This document shows, piece by piece, positions 1 to 5,254 of a stretch of 9,125 nt of DNA. The stretch covers positions 1 to 9,125 of the forward strand of contig JAQUOK010000078.1 in NCBI GenBank assembly GCA_028717165.1, in the 5' to 3' direction. The translations under genes were made by a program, and so were the position numbers. The notes beneath the pieces are model-generated. The model was given only the letters and a program-made list of their open reading frames with translations, did not search any database and was not told the origin of the DNA. Within the stretch, counting starts at the first letter, position 1. Each line of letters opens with the position of its first letter. Source of the DNA: Victivallaceae bacterium (GTDB lineage Bacteria > Verrucomicrobiota > Lentisphaeria > Victivallales > Victivallaceae).

Positions 1-1052
1 ATACGCATTCGGGACCGGTGACGATCGATATGCTCGCTTCCAGGAATGACCCGGTCGTTCCCGGAGCCGATCCCGCGTATCTGCAAAAGTTGCAAAAGCG
101 CATAACCGCCGCGGGAATAAAAGCGGTAAATAACGCGAAACCGGCCGAAATAGCGGTTAGTTCCGCGAATATAACGGGAGTCGGGTGCAACCGGCATGAC
201 CCGGAGGGGCCGCGCGACCCGGAAGCGGGCATTATCGCTGTAAGGGATCCGGCAACGAAAACTGTAGAAGCAATATCCCTGATCTACTGCATGCATCCGA
301 CGGTGCTTCATGAGGACTCGAAACTTGTCTCTTCGGATTTTCCGAATTATACGCGCGAATATCTGAGATCGCGTTTCGGCAGGGGCATTACGATACTTTA
401 CCATACCGGGCCGGAAGGAAATTTAAGCCCCCGCTATGATGTGAAAGGCCAGACTTTCGCGGAAGCCGAACGCCTGGGGAATCTTCTCGGCGGCTGTGTC
501 GCGGAAAAAATAGACCTGCTGGCCGATAAAGATTTCGCAGGCGATCCGCTCATCGGCGCCGGATGCCGGACGGTTTCACCCGTCAGGCGGAAATTGCCCG
601 ATGTCCAAACTGCGCAAAAGAATCTTGCCTTCCGCGAATCCGAATTTGCCCGGCTGAAGTCTGAAAATGCCGGACACGGCCCGGTCAGGACTGCCGAATG
701 CGCGGTATTTGGGGCCGAGGAAACGCTTTTCTTAGCCCAATGCGCCGAAGACGGAACTCTGGATGCGGTACTGGCGCAATATGTGGAAATTGAAATTCAG
801 GTATTGCGCGTCGGCAATGCGTATATTGCCGCTTTTCCCGGCGAAATGTTCGTCGAGTATTCATTGCAGTTGAAAAAGGAAGCTCCCAAAAGAGCTTTTG
901 CGATCTGTCTGGCCAACGGGGAGATGCAGGGTTATATAGTTACCGATAACGCGTCCGGCTACGAAGCCGATAACAGTTTGTTTATGCCGGAAACCGGAAG
1001 CCTCATGGTAAAAACGGCAGTAGAATTGATTTCCGAATATGAGCGATCTTAA
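1..1052 (+). CDS. Neutral/alkaline ceramidase-family hydrolase, C-terminal part (5' end outside window)
   Basis: The reading frame is open to the left edge: codons 3-17 read THSGP, so the GTG at 18 is internal and the real start lies upstream. Visible product is 349 aa. THSGP matches the conserved zinc-binding HTHSGP motif of neutral ceramidases; the cut first codon (bases 1-2, 'at') is compatible with its first His. Further family signatures, numbered from the Thr at base 3, are CMHPT (His98, second zinc His), SSDFPNY near 112, GPEGNLSP with Ser142 where the catalytic Ser lies, PGE (Glu281) and NGEMQGYI (Tyr311), matching the Glu and Tyr zinc ligands of the Pseudomonas enzyme. The family hydrolyses the amide bond of ceramide, but many bacterial members have unknown substrates, and no C-terminal immunoglobulin-like domain is present. 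The stop overlaps the kinase start by 14 bp, so it is probably co-translated with sugar-metabolism genes, which argues against a simple lipid role. Motif assignment is by eye. Confidence 0.82.
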   Translation, partial: THSGPVTIDMLASRNDPVVPGADPAYLQKLQKRITAAGIKAVNNAKPAEIAVSSANITGVGCNRHDPEGPRDPEAGIIAVRDPATKTVEAISLIYCMHPTVLHEDSKLVSSDFPNYTREYLRSRFGRGITILYHTGPEGNLSPRYDVKGQTFAEAERLGNLLGGCVAEKIDLLADKDFAGDPLIGAGCRTVSPVRRKLPDVQTAQKNLAFRESEFARLKSENAGHGPVRTAECAVFGAEETLFLAQCAEDGTLDAVLAQYVEIEIQVLRVGNAYIAAFPGEMFVEYSLQLKKEAPKRAFAICLANGEMQGYIVTDNASGYEADNSLFMPETGSLMVKTAVELISEYERS

Positions 1053-2280
1053 ACTGACAATCGATTCAGGTTCGACGGAGTTCAAAGCCGCAATATATGC
1101 GGACGGCCTGCGGCTGCTCGCTGCTGCCGGGTACGAACTCTCATATTCCCGGAACGGCGCCAGGGCGGAACTGCCGGTAAATACCGTTCAGGAAGCGTTC
1201 CGGAAAGTTATTGAACGCGCCGTAAATGCCGCCGGCGTTGACGCGAAAGAAATAGATTCCTTAGGTATAACCAGTCAGGCGCAGACTTTCGCCCTTACCG
1301 ACGAAAACGGCGTGTTCCTTACGCCGTTTATTTCGTGGCTTGACATGCGGGCGGTTGCGACGTATAAAACCATACCGGCGGACGATTTCGCGGAACATTC
1401 CAGCCTGGCCGTGATCCTTCCCAATATGCAGATCGCCATATTGAAGCATATTCTGGACGAAAATCCCGGATTCGCGAGGCAAAAACTCAGGATTGTTCCG
1501 TTGCCCGCATACCTGATCATGCTGTTGACCGGAAAGTCAGTGAGCGATAATAACCTTGCCGCGATGAGCGGCCTGTTCTCGCTTAAGGAAAATGCTTACC
1601 GGCAGGTGTTTCTGGATCTTTTGGGGATCAGCGGCAAGAACCTGCCGGAAATAGTTGAAGTCGGCAGCATTGCGGGGAAGGTGAAAAATGACAACCCGTT
1701 CGGAATACCTGCCGGAAAAGCGGTTTTTTCGTGCGGCAATGACCAGACGGCCGGCGCCTATGGCGCCGGGTTGCGGCCCGGCGACGTCCTGATAACTTTG
1801 GGAACCGCCCAGGCCGTGTACTGCTGCCGCCGGAATATGCCGGAACCGGGCAGCGGGCAGTTTCGCGGACATTATCCGGGCGGCCTGTATTACGCGATGT
1901 TCGCCGGTACCGGCGGCGGCCTGATTTCGCAGGCAATAGCGAAAAGCCCAGCGTTCAGGGATTTCGAAACTTTCGCCGGACTGGCGGCGGATGCCGACGC
2001 CGGAACTGACGCCGGGTTTTATGTCGTCAACGATGAACCCCGCTGGTCGAATGACAACGCCGGTTTACCCGAAAAGGCCCTGGATTTACTTAAGTTCCTG
2101 GCCGGGGAAGTTCAGGATTCCCTGGGAAAGCTGAAGCCGCGCGGCAATATATATGTCAGCGGCGGCGGCGTAAAAAACAAAATATGGCTTAAGCTGATAG
2201 AGTCCGGGATAAATAAAAAACTTATCATAAAAGATACGTCGCCATGTTACGGCGCCGCAAAGATGATGCAGGCAAAATAA
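1039..2280 (+). CDS. FGGY-family carbohydrate kinase, compact (413 aa)
   Basis: Predicted ATP-dependent cytoplasmic kinase of a sugar or polyol, of the xylulokinase/glycerol kinase superfamily. The N-terminal actin-like ATPase motif is IDSGSTEFKAAI (residues 8-19). GITSQAQTF (76-84) and SWLDMRA (99-105) correspond to the substrate-contacting segments of FGGY kinases. SCGNDQTAGAYGAG (231-244) carries the likely catalytic Asp235. LITLGTAQAV (251-260) and YVSGGGVKNKIW (372-383) are the C-terminal nucleotide-binding loops, and the end keeps the YGAA signature (404-407). At 413 aa it is shorter than the usual 480-520 aa, but both lobes are present, so I read it as a compact intact enzyme. The ATG lies inside the end of the previous gene and has no clear Shine-Dalgarno, suggesting translational coupling. 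Substrate cannot be read from sequence; the neighbouring NagB-fold and amidohydrolase genes suggest an uncommon sugar. Confidence 0.9.
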   Translation: MSDLKLTIDSGSTEFKAAIYADGLRLLAAAGYELSYSRNGARAELPVNTVQEAFRKVIERAVNAAGVDAKEIDSLGITSQAQTFALTDENGVFLTPFISWLDMRAVATYKTIPADDFAEHSSLAVILPNMQIAILKHILDENPGFARQKLRIVPLPAYLIMLLTGKSVSDNNLAAMSGLFSLKENAYRQVFLDLLGISGKNLPEIVEVGSIAGKVKNDNPFGIPAGKAVFSCGNDQTAGAYGAGLRPGDVLITLGTAQAVYCCRRNMPEPGSGQFRGHYPGGLYYAMFAGTGGGLISQAIAKSPAFRDFETFAGLAADADAGTDAGFYVVNDEPRWSNDNAGLPEKALDLLKFLAGEVQDSLGKLKPRGNIYVSGGGVKNKIWLKLIESGINKKLIIKDTSPCYGAAKMMQAK

Positions 2281-2295
2281 ATAAAGGATATCGCC

Positions 2296-3243
2296 ATGAA
2301 AACATTTGAAACTCCGGATTTTAAGTATGAACCTTCGGTACACGTTCCGTTCCGGGATAAAAAAGTCCTTGAAAGAATGCGGGAGATCAGCCGGGCCGAT
2401 TTTTTAAATCACCCGAATCCGAAATTGAATATCCGGGTTATGGATGAGGCCGAAATCGGATTTTTCTTCATGATGGATATATTTTTCAGGATCAGGGACG
2501 CAATGGAAAAAGGCGAAAAACTGGTCATGATCCTGCCGCAGCCCTGGCCTCTATACAAGAACGTTGCTTACCTGATCAACAAATCCGGGATCGCTTGCCG
2601 AAATCTTTATACTTTCAATATGGATGAATACGCTGACCAGGACGGCAATATAGCTCCTGAATCCTGGCCTTACGGTTTTACCCATTCCCTGAAAAAATAT
2701 TTTTATAGTGAACTCGACCCGCAACTGCGGCCGCCCGAAAGCCAGATGGTCGGCCTTACTAATGAAAACTTCAGAGATTACGGCAAAATGATAACCGACC
2801 TGGGCGGTGCGGATATATGTTATTCAGGACCGGGCTGGGCCGGGCATATGGCTTTTGTGGATCCCGACGCGCCGGAAGTCCCGCAAGACCTTGAAGAGTT
2901 TAAAAAAATGGGCCCAAGTATCGTTACCCTGAGCCCGTTTACTTTGGCGCAGAATTCGCTGCACGGCAGTTTCGGGGCAAGCGGCGACCTCGCCGCGGTG
3001 CCGCCCAAGGCCGCGACTATCGGCCCGGCGCAGTTCCTCGAAGCCAAAAACAACCTGGGCATTTACAGTATCTGTGTCGCCGGGACTTCGACTTCCTGGC
3101 AGCGGCTGATTGCGCGCCTCGCACTCTTCGGCCCGGTAACGCCGCGGGTGCCGGATTCGATAATCCAGTTGAAAAAAGCCGATGTCCTTGTCGGTGAAAG
3201 CATAGCGGCAAAGATTGAAGTTGACTGGAATAAAGGTTACTGA
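2296..3243 (+). CDS. Divergent NagB-fold (glucosamine-6-phosphate deaminase-like) protein
   Basis: The 315-aa protein has the NagB / 6-phosphogluconolactonase Rossmann-like fold. FNMDEY (107-112) matches the NagB signature holding the enolisation base (E. coli Asp72, here Asp110). PESW..GF (121-128), SGPGWAGHMAF (177-187) and NSLHG...VPPKAATIG (220-243) follow in the canonical order. By-eye comparison with E. coli NagB, recalled from memory, shows several changes: the TGGTP loop is replaced by QPWP (81-84), Asp141 by Ala182, Glu148 by Asp189, phosphate-contact Arg172 by about Leu222, and Lys208 by about Thr266. Asp72 and His143 (His184) are kept. It is longer than the usual 240-270 aa, with about 45 extra N-terminal residues. 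Ordinary GlcN6P deaminase activity is therefore doubtful; an isomerase-type reaction on another sugar is an inference. A good Shine-Dalgarno (AAGGA, 2284-2288) lies 7 nt before the ATG. The gene starts 15 bp after the kinase and 16 bp before the amidohydrolase. Confidence 0.8.
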   Translation: MKTFETPDFKYEPSVHVPFRDKKVLERMREISRADFLNHPNPKLNIRVMDEAEIGFFFMMDIFFRIRDAMEKGEKLVMILPQPWPLYKNVAYLINKSGIACRNLYTFNMDEYADQDGNIAPESWPYGFTHSLKKYFYSELDPQLRPPESQMVGLTNENFRDYGKMITDLGGADICYSGPGWAGHMAFVDPDAPEVPQDLEEFKKMGPSIVTLSPFTLAQNSLHGSFGASGDLAAVPPKAATIGPAQFLEAKNNLGIYSICVAGTSTSWQRLIARLALFGPVTPRVPDSIIQLKKADVLVGESIAAKIEVDWNKGY

Positions 3244-3259
3244 CTTGACGGAATGATTT

Positions 3260-4267
3260 ATGACGAAAGATGAAATGCTGAAGTTTCTCTCGGAAAATGA
3301 AGGAATTATAGACGTTCATACGCATGTCGGGATAACAATGGATGGGTATTTGACCGGAGCTTATCCTTACGGTATGAGTTTCGAGGATCTGGTCATCAGG
3401 ATGAAACTGCTCGGAGTATCCCGCTCCGTGGTTTTTCCTTTTCAGTCCTCATATTATCTGCGGGAAAAAATGCATGTCTTCGGGGCGAACCCGCAAATAT
3501 CCTTCTCGGTTTTTCCGTATGAAAATGAAAATACCAGGCTGTTCGAGGAAATATATTCCGTTTTTCCGGAATATTCGGATATGGCGCTGCCGTTTGTGAT
3601 GTTCGATCCTTCGGTTAAAGTGGCTGAACAGGTCGAACATCTGGAAAAGATCATTGCCGAGTATCCGGTTTACGGAATGAAAGCGGTAACGACTTACTGC
3701 AAATCATTCGTCACTGATTTTGAAAGCAAGGGCGCAGCCCTCAAAGAGTTTGCCCGGAAACATAATCTGCCGGTATTGTTTCATTCTTCCTGGCTGAAAG
3801 ATGATATATGGGCAAACATCGCCGATATAATAAAAATCGCTGAAAACAATCCCGACCTGCGGATATGCGGGGCGCACATGGCGAGGTTTTCGGCGGACGC
3901 GCTGGAAAAAGCCGCCGGGCTGCCGAACTGTTTCATTGATTCGGCGGCATTAAAGATACATTGCGACCTGGCGCTGATGAACAATGAAGCAATACCGCCA
4001 GCCAGGAAGGGAAGGTTTGAAACGGATTACAGCTCTCCGGGAAAAGTCCTGAACGATCTGGCTGCCGCTTATCCGGACACCTTGATCTGGGGATCCGACG
4101 CGCCGTTTTATTATTACTTCAAAATTTTCGGTTACTCTGAGCCGACCGAATTTAAGCTGAGAGCAAATTATGACAGCGAAATACTTGCCCTGAACGCCCT
4201 GGATGCGGCCCGTAAACGAAAAATCAGTTATGAAAACACGTTGAAATTCCTTTTCGGTAACAGATAA
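3260..4267 (+). CDS. Amidohydrolase-2 family metal-dependent hydrolase (TIM barrel)
   Basis: The 335-aa protein looks like a complete PF04909-type amidohydrolase. IIDVHTHVG (16-24) gives the strand-1 HxH metal ligands His20 and His22. GMKAV (139-143) matches the strand carrying a conserved Lys. LFHSSW (173-178) provides His175 and CGAHMARF (203-210) provides His206. IWGSDAPF (276-283) provides the catalytic Asp280. The C-terminus KISYENTLKFLFGN matches the usual family ending, where a conserved Asn precedes a final Leu/Phe-Gly. Family members hydrolyse lactones or amides or decarboxylate ring acids, usually with one divalent metal in the cytoplasm. There is no signal peptide. As the last gene of the operon, 16 bp behind the NagB-fold gene, it plausibly acts on a sugar-derived lactone or amide, but the exact reaction cannot be assigned. 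Shine-Dalgarno is weak (CGGA about 9 nt before the ATG). A hairpin terminator follows 22 bp after the stop. Confidence 0.86.
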   Translation: MTKDEMLKFLSENEGIIDVHTHVGITMDGYLTGAYPYGMSFEDLVIRMKLLGVSRSVVFPFQSSYYLREKMHVFGANPQISFSVFPYENENTRLFEEIYSVFPEYSDMALPFVMFDPSVKVAEQVEHLEKIIAEYPVYGMKAVTTYCKSFVTDFESKGAALKEFARKHNLPVLFHSSWLKDDIWANIADIIKIAENNPDLRICGAHMARFSADALEKAAGLPNCFIDSAALKIHCDLALMNNEAIPPARKGRFETDYSSPGKVLNDLAAAYPDTLIWGSDAPFYYYFKIFGYSEPTEFKLRANYDSEILALNALDAARKRKISYENTLKFLFGNR

Positions 4268-4289
4268 GATATTATTGAAGAATATGGCT

Positions 4290-4320
4290 TTTCCGGCCTG
4301 CTGCCGGAAATTTAATTTCG
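4290..4320 (+). terminator. Rho-independent-type terminator of the four-gene operon
   Basis: A perfect 8-bp stem, TTTCCGGC (4290-4297) and GCCGGAAA (4303-4310), encloses a 5-nt CTGCT loop and is followed by the T-rich TTTAATTT. It lies 22 bp after the amidohydrolase stop and just before the next promoter, where an operon terminator is expected. The U-tract is interrupted, so efficiency may be moderate. Confidence 0.7.
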
Positions 4321-4328
4321 GATGCTCC

Positions 4329-4357
4329 TTGACACTTTCAGGTTTTTTCGTTATTTT
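4329..4357 (+). promoter_or_regulatory. Sigma70-like promoter for the Phd-like/DUF4357 gene
   Basis: A perfect -35 box TTGACA (4329-4334) is followed after 17 bp by TATTTT (4352-4357, four of six matches, with the key T1, A2 and final T). An overlapping TATATAAA follows at 4357-4364. Transcription would begin near 4364, giving a leader of about 60 nt before the ATG at 4427. Placement directly behind a terminator supports it. The -10 choice is uncertain. Confidence 0.55.
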
Positions 4358-4403
4358 ATATAAACCTGGACCGATGGCAAATTATTACGGCTTCAGGACA
4401 GTG

Positions 4404-4430
4404 ATGAAAACAGCAGGCATGATCTTATGA
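4404..4430 (+). CDS. Possible 8-codon leader ORF (MKTAGMIL) overlapping the next start
   Basis: ATG at 4404 is preceded by AGGA (4395-4398) with 5-nt spacing, a better Shine-Dalgarno than the one available to the 4427 gene (AGG at 4415-4417, 9 nt away). The ORF ends in TGA at 4428-4430, overlapping the ATG at 4427 in the ATGA arrangement typical of translational coupling. It could deliver ribosomes to the downstream start. Such tiny ORFs arise easily by chance and there is no independent sign that it is translated. Confidence 0.25.
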   Translation: MKTAGMIL

Positions 4431-5098
4431 AACCGAACCTGAAACCTTTTTTCGTATTGGACGCAGACGGCAGTAAAGTCGGGGTGCTGCTGAAAATAGA
4501 AGACTATGAGCTGGTAATGAAAGAGCTTGACGCTTTGGATTCCGCAGACGGCGGATATCACCGGAAAGTAAACGCGGAAGTACTTGAACCCGAAAAAAAT
4601 CCCGCTCCTGAAAAAAACGAAAAAAAATCTGCGAACCCCAAATTCGTTTTCGGGAAAACTGAAGCGGAACTGGCCTTTGAGGAATCTGAGGGCGTTGAAC
4701 TGGAAAACCTCGAAGCGGATGATGAACTGAAATTAACTCCCAATAATTTTTTCACCAGGTCGATTATCAGCAAACCCGTTCCTTTTGAAATGCAGGATGA
4801 ATTCTGCTCCGCTAAAGGCGTTCTCTTGGCGGACGGCAAATGCTTTAAAGTCCTTGCCGGTTCCAAAGCTTCGGAAATTACCGATAAAAGTCTGCCCGAA
4901 GATATCGTTCAGCTTCGCGAGGAACTGATGATGCTTCAGGTTCTTGTTCATGATACCCAGGACGGCGACTTGATCTTTACCCGCGACTACGAGTTTGAAA
5001 ATCCCAATGACGCCGCCAGCATAATCGCCGCCAGTCTCCGCGACGGAGGGCATTGCTGGGTAGCCACCGAAAACGGCAAACCGATGCGCCAGTACTGA
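4427..5098 (+). CDS. Phd/YefM-like N-terminus fused to DUF4357 domain protein
   Basis: The 223-aa protein has no predicted signal peptide or membrane segment. Residues 9-40 (FVLDADGSKVGVLL, then IEDYELVMKELDALD) resemble the 'D..G...AVL...DYE.L..EL' segment of Phd/YefM-type antitoxins and related small proteins. Residues about 45-105 form a highly charged Glu/Lys linker, probably disordered. Residues about 125-223 match DUF4357 as I know it: KGVLLADGKCFKVLAGSKAS, a basic-acidic helix (REEL, 164-167), LIFTRDYEFENPNDAAS (172-188) and a final GGHCWVATENGKPM. DUF4357 is often C-terminal in GIY-YIG nucleases and restriction-linked proteins, where it probably helps bind nucleic acid or partners; here no nuclease domain is visible. 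It is monocistronic between a terminator/promoter pair and mutS. Function is unknown; DNA binding or regulation is an inference. The linker is encoded by three runs of 7-8 A. Confidence 0.78.
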   Translation: MKPNLKPFFVLDADGSKVGVLLKIEDYELVMKELDALDSADGGYHRKVNAEVLEPEKNPAPEKNEKKSANPKFVFGKTEAELAFEESEGVELENLEADDELKLTPNNFFTRSIISKPVPFEMQDEFCSAKGVLLADGKCFKVLAGSKASEITDKSLPEDIVQLREELMMLQVLVHDTQDGDLIFTRDYEFENPNDAASIIAASLRDGGHCWVATENGKPMRQY

Positions 5099-5190
5099 GC
5101 GCTTCCGGGAAATAATTTTTATTCTTCACTTTGAGGATTCCTTGCGGCTGTTTTCGCCCAGGTAATTTACATGTTTTTTCCCGCTAATTC

Positions 5191-5220
5191 TGGACAAACC
5201 GGAAATCCGGTTAATATTAT
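5191..5220 (+). promoter_or_regulatory. Sigma70-like promoter of mutS
   Basis: TGGACA (5191-5196, five of six to the -35 consensus) and TATTAT (5215-5220, five of six to the -10 consensus) are separated by 18 bp. Transcription would start near 5227, leaving about 28 nt of leader before the GTG at 5255. This also supports the downstream MutS start, because the promoter lies inside any longer reading frame. Found by eye only. Confidence 0.6.
5197..5212. promoter_or_regulatory. Candidate operator: palindrome in the mutS promoter spacer
   Basis: AACCGGAAATCCGGTT is a perfect 7-bp inverted repeat (AACCGGA / TCCGGTT) around a 2-nt AA centre. It starts at the base after the -35 box and ends 2 bp before the -10 box. 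A dimeric regulator bound here would block RNA polymerase. No regulator gene lies next to it, and the site's role is inferred from position and symmetry. Confidence 0.4.
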
Positions 5221-5245
5221 AGGGTTTACATGGATAAATAATCCC

Positions 5246-5250
5246 GGAGG
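5246..5250 (+). promoter_or_regulatory. Ribosome binding site deciding the mutS GTG start
   Basis: CGGAGG (5245-5250) lies 4 nt before the GTG at 5255. Spacing is slightly short, but it is the only strong Shine-Dalgarno in the region. It favours the GTG over the in-frame ATG at 5171 (28 codons upstream) and the ATG at 5279. Confidence 0.65.
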
Positions 5251-5254
5251 CCTT

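Noticed and set aside
18..20. GTG at 18 as the start of the ceramidase-like gene
   Set aside because: The preceding in-frame codons encode THSGP, part of the conserved ceramidase-family motif, so the gene begins upstream of the window.
5099..5190. Terminator after the DUF4357 gene
   Set aside because: Only a very short TTCC/GGAA symmetry before TAATTTTTATT is visible, too weak to call.
5171..5254. N-terminal 28-residue extension of MutS from ATG 5171
   Set aside because: The extension does not resemble MutS N-termini, it has no Shine-Dalgarno, and it overlaps the likely promoter; GGAGG before GTG 5255 gives the normal MutS start.
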